A DNA stretch of 64,000 nucleotides, taken from positions 255,667 to 319,666 of the forward strand of contig JANAVB010004105.1 of the NCBI GenBank assembly GCA_029216955.1. The letters are read 5' to 3'. Of this stretch, positions 1-13,069 are shown piece after piece (within the stretch, counting starts at the first letter, position 1; each line of letters starts with the position of its first letter). This DNA is from Iris pallida (taxonomy: Eukaryota; Streptophyta; Magnoliopsida; Asparagales; Iridaceae). The notes beneath the pieces are model-generated. The model ran no database searches and was not told the origin of the DNA. It worked only from the letters and a program-made list of their open reading frames with translations. The translations under genes and the position numbers were made by a program.

Positions 1-356
1 CAAGGAGTATACAAGGATATAGGTATTCAATAAATACAATATGGAAGTGAAACGCACATCACAATATGTATTTAGTGAATACAAGGGGATAACATCCCAG
101 AAGGAGATCCATATAGTACCAATCCGTGATAACAATCGTGTCAGCATCAAGTACAGTAATCTAGAGCAAGAATGTAAATCCAGACAAGTATGAAACGGTC
201 AGAGAATGTACTCGCCTCGATAACCTGAACAGCTGATAAGTATAGGAGGTCCCACTGAAGCCACAGAGTCCTATTTAAAGCAACACAGGTTACAAGGTGT
301 TCAAGTTGAAATAAATAAATCCCTACAGGAAATCTATATTATTCTAGGTTCTTCTA

Positions 357-456
357 AGTCAAATTAACTCTAGGTCGACTCCGGTCAATAATCTAGTCAA
401 ACTAGGTCAAGTGTTGACTTACAGTTGACTTTGGGTCAACTGGTCAACTCTGGTCA
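357..456. promoter_or_regulatory. Cluster of W-box cores (TTGAC/GTCAA) in LTR F
   Basis: About nine TTGAC or GTCAA words occur within roughly 100 bp. WRKY transcription factors are known to bind the TTGAC core. No binding can be inferred from sequence alone, but the density far exceeds chance, and a similar cluster occurs in LTR C (57776-57960). Confidence 0.45.
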
Positions 457-779
457 AACAGGGTAAATCTAATCTAATTATTAAAGTGTACTTCGTTATT
501 TGTACGTCGAAACTTACGGCACGCAAATCGAGATAAGAAGATTATCGGTAAGGTTGATAATCTTATTATAGTGATCCACGTATCCAACTTGTCAATTTCA
601 GCGATGTGAGATCACTGGAATTGACTGATCTCAGTTTCGTTGTACTAATCTCGAAATACGAAACATTATGTGAATTAATTATTAATTAATTATAAAAAGT
701 TTAAACTCAGAGAAATTATCAACAAACATTGTCGGACGATGAAATGAACATCGCCAACGTGTCCAGAATGGTCAAATTA

Positions 780-1400
780 GCTAGGATAGCCTCCCCAACG
801 GTCCAATTTGGACACAAGGGCAAAAAGGTAATTTCGGGTCAAAACGGTGTCCGTGTCGGAGCCGTTTTGCACCGAAAAATGTGCAAGAAAATAAGTCTAT
901 AAAATATAACAAATTATATGTCCACGCAACCAGAATGTCGATACGAACCCAACGGTATCTCCAGAATTGGATTCCGTTGACCCGATCTCAATTTGGCCCG
1001 TTGACCAGAACTTGGGATTCCGGTTTGCACGGAAATGCGTGCCGGAGCCAAAGTTCTCAAAACTTAGCAAACTACCTGTCAACGAGTTCAGAATGATGAT
1101 ACGAACTCAACGGTATCTCCGGAATTGGATTCCGATGAGCCGATCTCAAAATGACCCGTTGACCCGGATATTGGTATCCGACTTGCACCGAAATGCATGC
1201 CAGACCCAATGTCCACCAAAACCTAGCAAATTATATGTCAACGAGTCCAGAATGAAGATACGAACTCAACGGTATCTCCAGAATTAGATTCCGATGAGCC
1301 GGCGTCAAAAAGTCCCGTTGACCCAGAATGTGGGACCCGCTTTGCACCGAAAAACGTATCCGGGCTCACGTTCTCCAAATCTAACAAACTTTATATGAAA
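780..1400. repeat. About 158-bp tandem repeat in LTR F
   Basis: Three clear units and a weaker fourth on the left. The word AACGGTATCTCC recurs at 951, 1109 and 1268, giving periods of 158 and 159 bp. Each unit ends with a 'ttgcaccgaaa' type segment. Similar but less regular sequence occurs in LTR I (about 15600-15900), which links the two LTR families. Confidence 0.8.
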
Positions 1401-3534
1401 ACATGCCAGAACGACGCCACAAGTCTAATGGTGGTGTCAGAAATGAAATCTGGAGTCCCGTGTTCAAAAATGGAATTTTACAAGTTGGAAATTACGAATT
1501 CGGACGGCCAACTTTGGCGTCGAATTCAACCAATCAAACAAGCTCAAACTGAAATGAAATCTAAATGGGGCAAGAAGAGGGTTATACCAGCTTCACACCG
1601 GAACTGGTAGCACGCCAAATGGAGCTGCGGTGGAGGAGATATAAGCTGACGAAGTTGGCCCCGCGAAACTGTCCAAATTTAATACAATTTAAACGGTCAA
1701 CTTGGTGGCCGGTTTTGATGTACCAAACGATAAAATTAACGGACGAAAATTGACTGGGATGAAGGTGGATATACCGAGATTGCGACGGAGCGAAGAAATC
1801 ACCGATCCAACGGTCGGATCTCCGGGAAAACGTGCACGAAGTTGCTGCGACGGAGCGCCAAAACGGACTCAATCTCGCGCGCGTCACGACGGGATGTCGT
1901 TCAAACGCAGAAATCGCCTCGACGGCGCGTCCCGGAGGACGGTGGCCACCAGGGAACTATCCACCTGAGCTTGCCGGAGGGGGGGGCTGCCCACGGCGGT
2001 GCGTGGCCGTCCACGGCGGCGCTGCACCGCTCGTGCGCGCGCGGAAGAGGCGCGCCATGCAAGCGCAGCCGCTGCTGCTGCCGGGTCGCGCGGCCTGGCC
2101 GGCGACGAGGCACGGCCGCGCGCTCATCTGGCCTAGCCCGGCGAGGCCAGGGGCGGCGGCGCGACGAAATGAAGGTGGTGGTGGTCGACTTTGGGTCGAA
2201 ATGTTGGAGGAGTGGCCGTTCGAGAGCAATGGTGGTGGCGGATGATCCATGGAGGAGGAAGAGTAGAATGGAGAAGATGGTGGAAAGGTCGGGTGGTGGC
2301 CGACGGCCATGCCACGGCGGAGGTGACTGGACTGAGGTGGTGGTCGGGTTGTGTGGGGGAGGATGTCGGGCTGTGGTGTGGAGTGATGAAGATGATTGTT
2401 TAAAAACAATAGGAAGAGAGAGAGAGGTGAATAATAATTATTGAAGAGAGGGAAAGAGAGGATAAGAGAGAGAGAGAGAAAAGATTCTCTCCCTAGAAAT
2501 TAGGGCCGGCCAAGGGGTTGGCTGTGAGGGGGTTTGTTCCAAGTAGGATGAATGGTTATGATTTAATGAAGAGAATATCAATGGCTATGATAGAAAATAG
2601 AGAAAATAGGTAATTCCAAGGATTAAAAATCAATGTAAAATTTCTATCAAATATAGAAAAATAGGCAAAATGGGTACTAGTATTTTTGGGCAAGAAAATA
2701 TGGGGGTGTCCCGATAGAGAATAACATGGAGCTGGACTGGACTCGGTGGAGCCGGATTAGGTCAAAACTGGACATCGTACAAAAATAGAATTAAAATTAG
2801 ACGTTGATGATCATGTGTAAATAAGTAGCACATGGGGATTCCAAATAATGGGACACAAGTGGCGGACGGATAGTAGGCTCAAAGTGGGCCATGTCCATAA
2901 TTGGGGCGGACAGGTTTTGGTCGACAGGGGACCCACAAATCAAGTTGGAAAATGAATGTGACGCCGTGGAGTGAAATAAAATCGGGTCACGTCTCGGGAA
3001 AGTTGTGCGAATCAAATGGAGCTCAAAATAACGTGTCTGAGGGGGACACAAGGGTCATGGGTGACGAGCGTCTCGAGTAGATCATCAATGAGGAGTTGGT
3101 TTCAAGAAACTGACTGGTCTTGCGCTCCCAATTTAAATGTCATGGTAACGCGCTGAAAATGATCAAAGAAAAGAGTGGGAAAATCAATTACTGATCGAAC
3201 GGTCTAATTCGACCCGAAGTTCAGCGAAGAAAAAGGGGCACAAGGGAACAAGTTTGGGTGGGACACCATATACCGTCATGAAGGTAATCGTGTCCACTCC
3301 AAAACTCGTGAAGAGGATTTCCAGAGTTGAACATCCCTGATACTCCAAATATCAATGGCATGAAAAAGTACACTTAGGGAAAATATATAACAGAATAAAA
3401 TATTTATCAAAATCAATCAATCAGAAAATAAATAAAATGAAAAAAAATCAACCCGAAATTCAGGGTGCTAACACAGCGCGCAGGGGTCGTCGGGGGCGGA
3501 TCTGGCCGGCAGGAGGTGCTGCGGCCTCGGGAGG

Positions 3535-3655
3535 CGGGCACGCGGCTGGTTCGGGGGTCACCGGGGAAGGCGAGGCAGGGCGTACGGCCTCGGGAGGCGG
3601 GCGCACGGGTGGTTCGGGGGTCGCCGGGGAAGGCGAGGCAGGGCGCGCGGCTAGG
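3535..3655. repeat. 63-bp GC-rich tandem duplication, copy in E 3' LTR
   Basis: Two adjacent units of about 63 bp built around 'ctggttcgggggtc.ccggggaaggcgaggcagggcg'-type sequence. The same pair occurs in the partner LTR at 9968-10093. The length is a multiple of three, so ORFs run through it on both strands; these are not convincing genes. Confidence 0.75.
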
Positions 3656-3994
3656 ACACGGCGGGAGGCACTGGCTGGACGGGGCGGAGGTGCCGGGGGT
3701 CGAGCGGTGACGCCGGGCTGGGCTCGGGTTGGAGGGCTCGGCGGAGGTGGGTTCTGGATTGAAGGAATTTGGGGATTAAGAGGGATGGGGAAAATGAGAA
3801 TGAGGGAGAGAGAGAGAGTTGGTGTGGGATTAATAAAGAGAGTATGGAAAGAGTGGGAGAGAGAGAGAGATGTGGAGAGGAGGGGTTTTTGGAGAAATAA
3901 GAGGGGACTTGGTCCAACGTGGGGAGCAGGTCCTGGCCGTGGGGGGGGGAAGGGTTTTTAGTTTTTTTTTCTTTAATTAATCATATTAAATCAA

Positions 3995-3996
<2 letters not shown>

Positions 3997-4034
<38 letters not shown>
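3997..4034. repeat. (TA)19 microsatellite
   Basis: Uninterrupted TA dinucleotide run in E's 3' LTR, in the same place as the 88-bp run in the 5' LTR. Confidence 0.95.
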
Positions 4035-4036
<2 letters not shown>

Positions 4037-4338
4037 TATAAATGGATTTAATTTCAGGTTTTAAATGGAAGATCCAAGGGTGGGTTCGAAAAATGGGGTC
4101 TGGTTCGAGTTCGGGGTCGGTGTCAGGACTCGGGGTTGGACTCCGGACACGGAATCGGGATTAGGCCACAATAAAAAATCTAATTAATTTATTTTAAAAT
4201 AAATTATTTTCCTGATTCGACTAAAATAATAATAATAATAGTAGTAATAATAATAGTAGTAACTAATGAAAATCTAAGACTATACTAGCAGCCGAAATCC
4301 AATAATTTAATAATAAAATCGAATTTGCGGGTTTCACA

Positions 4339-4352
4339 ACCTTCCCTCCTTA
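4339..4352 (-). other. Polypurine tract of element E
   Basis: Read on the minus strand it is AAGGAGGGAAGGT, directly before the LTR start TGTGAAACCC. It follows a 'gaggacaaaattt' stretch like those before the 3' LTRs of elements A and B. In this family the tract primes plus-strand DNA synthesis. Confidence 0.8.
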
Positions 4353-5715
4353 GAAAATTTTGTCCTCGAAATTTCAAAGATAAGGGCCGGGGTACAATCC
4401 AAAATTACCTAGTCTTGATAAAAAAATAGAATTTAAATCATCAGGTACGATCGGATTCTAGGCATGATCCCCAGATACAATGATAAAATATCGACACGAT
4501 CAGAATTATCATGATATGATCTGAGATAAGGTTAGATTTTTGTTGTGATCAAAAATCTTTTTAGGCACAAAAAAATTCTAGGTACAATTATGATCATAAA
4601 ATAGAAAAAAATCAAATGAGGTCTCTTGAAACAGAAAAGGCAAGAAAGAAGCGAATGTCAACAGTTTATTGAGAAGGCAGAAAGTAATAAAATCTTTTGA
4701 GATGAGGAACTAAAATGTCAAATCAAATTGGAATGGGGTACAAGGGTTTGTGACTCGGAAAGATAAAGAGTTGTATGATGGTTGGATAGCAAAGATGATT
4801 AGAATAATATAACTATGATAGGAATGTAATCGAGTAAGATATTTCCACTGAGGGCCGAGTGATGATCAAAAAGAATAAAAAGAATATCGTTTCACTATTT
4901 CAACGGTCAGAAGATAAGATATGCAGGAAAAAGACTTACAAGATAACTATCTTATTAATACCATGCAAAACCAATCTCTAACTAGCTGAACTTTCGGTAT
5001 CTACATAAAACTAAGATATCTTTCAAGGTATTAAAACTAAATATATATATGGAATCATAAATCACCCAAATCAATTTTTTTATCCATCGTAGTATGCCAA
5101 TGGTCTTATCTCAATTCCTCTTTGCTTATTCCTTCTCTAGAACCTATCATTCCATTGCTCGTGTTATTCCTTCCATGACTATATCCGTCCCTTCTAGGTA
5201 TAGTAGTCATCTAACCACAAAAGTTGATCCTCGTCAAATATTTCTTTACTCATTATATTCACATGTTTATATATATTATCCAAATTCACTTCCTCCATGG
5301 GAGAGCATTACCAAATCCTATACTTTTCTCGCTAACTCTACATACGTCTTCCTTTATCTTTAATAACTCTTCCTTTAAGCATAAAATTCAAAATCGTCAA
5401 ATACCATCATTTTGAATGAGGTTTAGACGCTAGCGAGCACTACTAATGATTCTATTCCAAATAAGTCACAAGCTAGGTATACCACTCCCTCAAGGCTAGC
5501 TTACTCAAGGTATTCTTCTACCTTTTCTACCCTTTAGCTATCTAATATTAATCCCAAGGATCCCTTACAAGGAATGAGATAAGTAACAATCTATGTTTCT
5601 CCCGCATATAGCTATCAACTATATATATGGTCATCCACAAGATGTATATCAACTATTTAATATATAAAGCTAACCACAACTATCTACAACTTCCAAAATA
5701 TGTAACTAAAAAAAT

Positions 5716-5820
<105 letters not shown>

Positions 5821-7615
5821 ACGTACTAAGGTTGAAACAGGAAAGAGATTGAGCCAATAGAGATTGATATTGTCCTAATAAGTTCTAGGAAAAATCAAAT
5901 ACAATTTTATAGAAAATCTATCCTTTCTGGCTGTGATAAGAGATTTCTAAAAATGGAAAGCCGCTAGAAATACAAATCCTCTAATCGGACAACAGTCCGA
6001 ATAATCTGATGGTGCAGAAAAGACAACCATATTATGGATATAGTCTTAATAATATTTGAAAACCCAAATATATCCGAAGTCACTTTGCCTCAAATTCATA
6101 CCTCGCCAGAGTGCACCTGACTGCAATAAAATTTTGGCTCCATAACTTGAATAGTAATAGGTTTTCGAGTAGTCTATCAACTTTATCCATTTTCTGCCTG
6201 AACAATATAGGAGACAAATTTGATGCATTTAGGACGTAGTCTCAATAATATCCAAAAACCTATCAACACCTGAATCACTTCAACTTAGAGTCTATGCCCC
6301 GCTAGTGCACAACTGGCTGCAGTATACTCGCAGTTTCTATAATTCAAATAGATGGTTGTGATACATATGAGCGAAGCCATATTTAGGTCACTGAATATTT
6401 TTTAACTTTATCTATGGGAATTTCAAAGGGTTAATTCAACAATTCAAAAAGTTTTTTAATGACTAAAGAAAATTCAATATTAGGATGGAATCAATTCTCT
6501 GACCGTTCGTGCTTTATGATACTCAAGCATTGAGTTTAAAAGCTTTTTAGGTCTTGAATTGATCAAGAAGTTGCCTAGGGAGAGTAAGATTTCGAGTTGA
6601 GTGGAGGAAATCAACAAATAAAAATATTTTTGGTACTTGGAATAACTTAGGAAATATCAATCCATATTGGATTTTTTTTCCGGAAAATAGTTCCCTTGGA
6701 AGATATGTGAACCAGCTAAGTTGAACCAATTCTTTGGTAACAATTAACCTTGGGGCTTTATGGTTCCAAAAGAATTCGATTCGAAATTGGTTCTGAGAAA
6801 GTCAATTGGAAATAAGGTCAAGAGAAATGGTTGGATACACTAGTCGTAGAAATACTTTTGGTAGATAAGAGTTTATTAGGTTTGCTATAGAAGAATTTGA
6901 AACACTAAATAGCGAATGGATCTAGGTTCTAAATAAAGATAGAGGAGTAAGATTTGATCAACAAATGGAGAAGTTGAAATAGGTTTGCTAAAGAAGGAGA
7001 TAAAAATCTAATCTTAATCCAAAAACCGCGAGAGAGTATGGATCCTAAAATATGCTAGAATCTGATAAAGATATGGAAGAAAAATAATCCCGAAAGCCAT
7101 GGGAGACTAAAATATACCAAAAATCTAGAAAATAAAATAGGCAGTAAAATATACCATCATAAAATCGGCCTAATCTAGATAAGGTTTAGGTACAAACGTA
7201 AGCAAGGTAACCTATAAAACTATAAGCAAGCCAAAATAAATATTTAAAAAGAAATAATTTCGGCCCTATATTGTAACATGGTGAATATAGTAGACTCTCT
7301 GTTCACCATGTATACTTATGTATATATATATATCGAGCAACCTCCCGCTGCTCAATCTACTACTACGATTCTTTTGTCATGTTTTCTTGCGTCATGCATA
7401 GAAAACAAGATCTTGCTAGTGCCGACTGATAGGCATAGGTCAGGTTGTCTTCATAGTCTGGCAAGTTTAGGGGCAAGCATAAACAAGGTAACCTACCGTT
7501 CTATAAGCAAGAAAAAATAGTTACTTATATATAGATAATTCGGTCCTATGTTGTGACAAATCAATATTCTAGTGTTCTAGTTGTTTTTAGGTATGTTCAC
7601 TTAAGTTGTTGATCG

Positions 7616-7632
7616 ACCTGCATGGGCCACCA
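7616..7632 (-). other. Primer binding site of element E, tRNA-Ile type
   Basis: On the minus strand it reads TGGTGGCCCATGCAGGT, nine bases downstream of the 5' LTR end. As I recall the 3' end of plant tRNA-Ile (AAU), it ends CCTGCATGGGCCACCA, which pairs perfectly with this site. Elements B and C carry near-identical sites at the same place. Confidence 0.75.
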
Positions 7633-9967
7633 CTAAAGACATGTCACGACCCGATCCCAAATTGTTGGGTCGAATCGGATCATGGCCAGCCTACACCGTT
7701 GTGAGACGGCGGCAGTAAGCTGTTCTATATGCAGGTATTCACAACAACATTTATACATTTGTCACAACTTGAATATACGAGTTTTTTTAAAACTTTTATT
7801 CAACAAAGAGAAATACAAATGGAAAGGAAACTACTGAAGTAAACACTGAAACCAAAAGTCTACAATCTCTAATATAATGAAACTAGAAAATAAGGAAACA
7901 ACAACTAGCTAAACGGCCGGCCCTTCGGCCTCAGGATCCGCGTCCTCCAAGGAAGACTCTGGTAACACCGCAGGGTATAGCACAGGATCATAATAGCTAT
8001 TGTACAATAGCTCAGCGTCATCAATATCACCTATTGGGGGGAGATCTAGTCAGAAAAGGAGCAAGAACGAGTATGTACCTCATATTTCAAATAATAACGG
8101 AAAAGTACAAGCTAAACAGTTGAAACAATATTTTCCAGCAATTTAATAATTCAATACTTGAAATAATGTGATTTGAATATGTAACGTCTATGACCGACTT
8201 GGGTTGTACAATAGCATCCTAGCGACGCGATACGGCTTATCCCCGTGTGTAAGAGGGGTAAGCTCGCACAATAACAATATGCAATATAAGAGATATTGGT
8301 CATAAATGCTACACTATTCCCCCAATATCCCCACAATCAATATCAATCAATATTTGAACCCTAGGAGAGGGTTCCGTGTAGCAATATGGTTTAAACATGC
8401 AACTTGACAATTACTAATAAAATAAAATATAAGATAGCATAACTGTAACTTGCCTTTGTTTGTATGACTGGATTGGGATGTCAGTACCGAAAAGGAAGTC
8501 AAGTACGTCCTCGAAATCCTACAGTTGAGAATCCTGACTTAGAATCATAGATGAGCCAAATCTAGGTGTGCTAGTTACAATTTCTAGAAACAGACCCTAG
8601 TCAGGTTTTAAGTTATTTAATTAATCTAACGAAAATTGTCTACGTCGTAAACTATATTGGTTATCAATTTTACAGGTTAAACCGATTACTGATTTATTGG
8701 AGAAAATAGCAATTACAATTTAATTGGCAAAAGTTGTATTTTTAATAATATATATAAAACTAACTTTCTTTAAATGATAAAATCATAGACTTGTTAACTT
8801 ACTAGTAATTTATCCATTTTAATTAAATGTGAGAAATCCTTATTAATTTTATACAAAATAATTAATAACCAATTTTTATTATGCGCCTAGCTACGCCAAC
8901 AACAAAACCCAGAAATTAAAGTAGAAAGTCTACACTACACAATTACAGGGCCACAGAAAATAAAGGAAAAACTGGGCTTATGCCCTTACAATAATTTAAT
9001 TAATTTAATATAAAAACTGAGGCGAGCTCTGAATGCCGTGAAGCGGTCCAGTCAGGAGGTCGAAGCCCTGCACCCAAAATACTAGAGGCCAGTAACTAGT
9101 TCTAAAAATAAACATAATATAAATTAAATATATTTTTTTGCAGAAAACGGGCATCTCAGACTTGGTCATGCAATCTCACGTTGCTGGCTTACGCCTCAAC
9201 ATACAGAAAATCCTGTAGCATTTGTGTTTTGCCGAGGCTCGTCCGACCGATACGGTCGTCGCCTAACAGGGGATACAAAACTGACAAAATCCGCATTTAA
9301 AACCAACAAAACGAATTTTGTAAATCGTTTGCAAAGACCAAATTTAAAAATAGATTTTAATTTAATGAACTTAATTAAATAATATTATTTGAAAAGATTT
9401 TACTGAAAATTTGGACAGCATCTCCTCTGTAACTAGGACAGCCTAGCCACTATGCGATATAACGAAAATCTGGTATGTACATACATATGGCTCCAACCTT
9501 GCAAATTCTATCCAACACATAACCACAGCAGCCCAAAATTGAATATCCAAACCTAAGGGAAAATATAAGCCACAAACTATAAACAACAGTCTGATCGAAA
9601 ATAACGCGTATCCCCTAACGTAATTAACTAAAGCCGATCCCCGGAACGGGGTCGGGACTGCGTCATCATTGACTAAGCTACGGGAGGGGCACAGGGACAC
9701 GGGATTATACCTCAGTTGCTCGGCTAGAGCTCTCAGATGCAAGAATTAGGAAAAGAAATAATCCGTGCCGACTTAGAATAGCCTAGGAACACACGGACAA
9801 CAGAAATCGGCTTGGAACAGAGCGCTGCGAAACTCGGGACAGCGCTGAGGCATAGCCGACAGGGCTCAGGGTCGACCGACAGCTCGGGACACGCCGGGAA
9901 GGCGCTGGCCGGGCGGGCACGGCGGGACTCGGGGTCGCCGGGGGCGGATCTGGCTGGCGGGAGGCGC

Positions 9968-10093
9968 TGCGGCCTCGGAAGGCGGGCACGCGGCTGGTTC
10001 GGGGGTCGCCGGGGAAGGCGAGGCAGGGCGCACGGCCTCGGGAGGCGGGCGTGCGGCTGGTTCGGGGGTCGCCGGGGAAGGCAAGGCAGGGCG
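9968..10093. repeat. 63-bp GC-rich tandem duplication, copy in E 5' LTR
   Basis: Two 63-bp units: 'ctggttcggggg' starts at 9994 and again at 10057. Equivalent units are in the partner LTR, so the duplication predates this insertion. Confidence 0.85.
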
Positions 10094-10442
10094 CACGGCT
10101 AGGGCACGGTGGGAGGCGCTGGCTGGACGTGGCGGAGGCGCCGGGGGTCGAGCGGCGGCGCCGGGCTGGGCTCGGGTTGGAGGGCTCGGCAGAGGTGGGT
10201 TCTGGATTGAGGGAATTTGGGGATTGAGAGGGATGGGGAAAATGAGAATGAGGGAGAAAGAGAGAGAGTTGGTGTAGGATTAATAAAGAGAGTATGGAAA
10301 GAGTGGTAGAGAGAAAGATGTGGAGAGGAGTGGTTTTTGGAGAAATAAGGGGGGACTTGGTCCAACGTGGGGAACAGGTCCTGGCCATGGGGGGGGGAAG
10401 GTTTTTTAGTTTTTTTCCCTTTAATAAATCATATTAAACCAA

Positions 10443-10444
<2 letters not shown>

Positions 10445-10532
<88 letters not shown>
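10445..10532. repeat. (TA)44 microsatellite
   Basis: Pure TA run in E's 5' LTR. Partner LTR copy is 38 bp, so the two have changed length since insertion. Confidence 0.95.
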
Positions 10533-10534
<2 letters not shown>

Positions 10535-10804
10535 TATAAATGGATTTAATTTCAGGTTTTAAATGGAAGATCCAAGGGTGGGTTCGGAAAACGGGGTCTG
10601 GTTCGAGCTCGGGGTCGGTGTCCAGACTCGGTGTTGGACTCCGGACACAGAATCGGGACTGGGCCACAATAAAAAATCCAATTAATTTATTTTGAAATAA
10701 ATTATTTTCCTGATCTGACTAAAATAATAATAAAAATAGTAGTAATAATAATAATAATAACTAATGAAAATCTGAATAATAAAATCAAATTTGCTGGTTT
10801 CACA

Positions 10805-12134
10805 GATAATAAGCTAGATGCATAGATAAGCTTTTTGTCTGAATATTTGGGGGCTAGTATCAGTAGGCTAACTCATTATTTCCTATTATTATATGTTTAG
10901 TATTAATATGGTTATTGTTGTTTATGAAGTATTTTATAATACCTTGCCAAACCTATATACAGTTGCTATGTGGATAGTGTAGGTTTTAGTTCTAGCTAGC
11001 TAGTACTTAGAAATTGGTTTTCTAAAAATATGGTTTTAAGTATTTTAAACTAAATATTATTTGCAAATAATATTTCCAAATATGATTTTTAAATAATTTA
11101 TCTAAGTTTTATTATAAGTTTTTCTAGTATTCTAGCTAGTAGTTATATAAAGTTAGTATAGTCAAATTATGGTTAGCAATAGTTAGTTAAAGACTTTATT
11201 TCTTCAACCCTAACTTGTACCCAAAATATAACATGTGACATTTACATCCATGCAGTACTACTCCCGTGCTTCTAAAGCGAGGCAAGTACACCGACTCGAG
11301 CTTTTACTTTGTTATTCTATTTACATTCATGTGCCATATTCTCATATTAGACACGTGTTACACACGATTGCATTGTGCATTGTGCCTTGTTCATTGTATT
11401 GTGAGTCATTATTAATTGCAGAATTAGGAAAAATATTGACTAGTGTGTGACCACACCCAACCTAGGTATTGTGAATAGCCTAATCGTACACCTCACATAC
11501 GATTAAGCCTAACCTTGTAGAATTGATTGATTATGGATTGTGGTCCTTAGCTGGTCACACATTAGGTTAATATTTTGAATGTCACACTTGCATTGATTGT
11601 CGTGTTTATTGCCATTGATTTTCGTGTTCATTATCTTTGCATATTGATTGTCGTGTCCATTGTCTTCATTTCTGTACTTCAGTTTCATATTCCACTACTG
11701 GTACCATAGTTTCATTTTTAGTTCCCGTACTCTGGTTTCACCTTGTATTCTGTATCTCAGATTACATTGTATATTATTTTTTGTCGGGGTTATGCTTTGT
11801 TCTTTTCCTGACAGGATATGTTGCAGGGAGCTTGAGGCCTTTGAGCATTGGTACATCATGGAGATTGCAGGATTTACTTCACTTGTCTTTCTGGAGATGT
11901 ATTTTATTATTTTATTATTGTATTTTATTTTACCGGATCTGTCTCCGGAGAAATTATAAAAGGACTTGGATGATTGGTGATCTTGTATGGGACGTTTATA
12001 TAGATGCTGTATTGATTTTGATCATTGTCACTTAGAGTTTTCCTTAGCATTATTACAGCTTACTTCATCGTGTCCAATGACGAAGGCTGGGCATATCCGA
12101 CACATACCCGATTATTCGGGAGCGGGTCGTGACA
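10805..12134 (+). mobile_element. LTR 'G', right-hand part (plus strand)
   Basis: Ends in GGGTCGTGACA at 12134, preceded by the hairpin CCCGATTATTCGGG (12107-12120). A 'cctgacaggat' motif at about 11807 recurs at the matching distance from the end of other LTRs here (about 25097, 43465). Its left part should lie beyond element E, outside the window. No primer site follows it, so it is a solo LTR or a 3' LTR. ORFs of about 100 codons in 11637-12301 have no recognisable domain. Confidence 0.6.
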
Positions 12135-13065
12135 AGAAACTAGACTTACTAATCTTTCTAACGCATATACTTTTGCAGTATTTTGGTTTTGTCTACTATT
12201 TATTAAAAATTCAGACATTTCACCATAATATCAAAACACCGAAATCCATGAGTGCCATCTGTCCAATTGATTTGAAACTTTGTATACCATTACAAAAATA
12301 ATTGTTGTGCATGTTTGATAAGAAAAACCTAATTTTACATAATTAATAGTATTCTTTTAGAATTTATATTTATTAAGAATTTATCATTTCGGGAGCTAAA
12401 CCATGGAACAAGTCTATGCATATTGATGTAGAATCAATACAAGACTTGTACATATGTTCTTCTATTTATAAAATATATTAATTAGTACTATATAATATTT
12501 ATAAATATTTTTCCATAATTAGAATTAATATTTTATGTTAATAATATATTACTTTTATAGGTAGATTGAATACTGTATATGTTATATTAAGTAGAGTAGT
12601 CAATATGACTAGTTTTGGTATAAATATATTATTAAGGTTTATATAAGGTGAGTGGTAGTGAGTTATTAATAATTGAATATTTATTATAAGTGGACGTGAC
12701 GAGAGTAGCGAGGACTTTTGAGCTGGTTAGACATACGCACAGTTAGAGGTTACAAGCAAGTGTACCTTGCCACCGCTACAGATTATTTCTTTCTTTTACT
12801 GTTGTTTCTATTTTAGTTTATCATGACGTAGGTTTTAGTCGATATTTAGTGTCCAGATAGGATTCGGGTACCGATGTCTAATTATTGACATTGTATATCG
12901 ACATTAGGTATTGCGTGCATTATGTCGTGTTCATTGACACGATAGACCACATGACACTGACACGATTCATGATACGGAGTCTACATGATTATTCGTGGTT
13001 ATGGACTTCGTGATATGATACTATATCGTTACTTGCACTTTGATTTATTGTATTGGACTTCGTGG
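12135..13065. other. AT-rich stretch without recognised features
   Basis: About 930 bp. I see no coding motif, LTR edge or tandem repeat that I can support. It may be the decayed 3' part of the minus-strand element whose integrase lies immediately to the right, or host intergenic DNA. Confidence 0.4.
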
Positions 13066-13069
13066 GTAT

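Larger units (their letters stand above)
1..3473 (-). mobile_element. Partial LTR 'F' (minus strand), nested in element E
   Basis: On the minus strand this begins at 3473 with TGTTAGCACCCTGAATTT, a TG-type LTR start, and runs out of the window at position 1. It interrupts the 3' LTR of element E: the sequence to its right (from 3474) aligns with the middle of E's other LTR. The predicted 5-bp target duplication is cagcg (3474-3478); its partner lies outside the window. From right to left it has an AT-rich start, a CT-rich stretch (2410-2500), a GC-rich block (1840-2400), three long tandem units (about 930-1400) and a W-box-like cluster (358-455). Several ORFs up to 200 codons in the GC block look like composition artefacts. 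Whether this is a solo LTR or one end of a full element cannot be seen. Confidence 0.7.
3474..4338 (-). mobile_element. Element E, remaining part of its 3' LTR (minus strand)
   Basis: This segment aligns with the right part of the LTR at 7642-10804: the GC-rich 63-bp repeats, the purine-rich stretch, the (TA)n tract, and a shared right edge reading gggtttcaca (minus-strand LTR start TGTGAAACCC). A polypurine tract follows at once on the right, which identifies it as the 3' LTR of a minus-strand element. Its remaining part was displaced out of the window by insertion of LTR F at 3473. Its (TA)n tract (3997-4034) is much shorter than in the partner LTR (10445-10532). Confidence 0.8.
7642..10804 (-). 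mobile_element. Element E, 5' LTR (minus strand)
   Basis: A complete 3163-bp LTR. On the plus strand it runs from TGTCACGACCCG (7642) to GGTTTCACA (10804), that is TG...CA in both senses. The primer site lies just outside its left edge. The part from about 9940 to 10804 matches 3474-4338 closely. It contains a terminal hairpin (7656-7669), a GC-rich block with two 63-bp repeats, a purine-rich stretch and an 88-bp TA tract. The right flank gataa (10805-10809) would be the target duplication; its partner is outside the window. Confidence 0.85.

Noticed and set aside
1842..2444. 200-codon plus-strand ORF and overlapping ORFs on both strands
   Set aside because: They lie in the GC-rich block of LTR F, are Arg/Gly/Ala-rich in all frames, overlap each other on both strands and show no domain.
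3437..3961. 174-codon Gly/Arg-rich ORF and the similar 201-codon ORF at 9783-10388
   Set aside because: Both derive from the GC-rich 63-bp repeats shared by E's two LTRs; the first even starts in LTR F and crosses the junction at 3473.
11637..12301. Overlapping ORFs of 103-132 codons in LTR G
   Set aside because: Hydrophobic composition comes from T-rich DNA. The frames overlap and one crosses the LTR edge at 12134, so a gene is unlikely.
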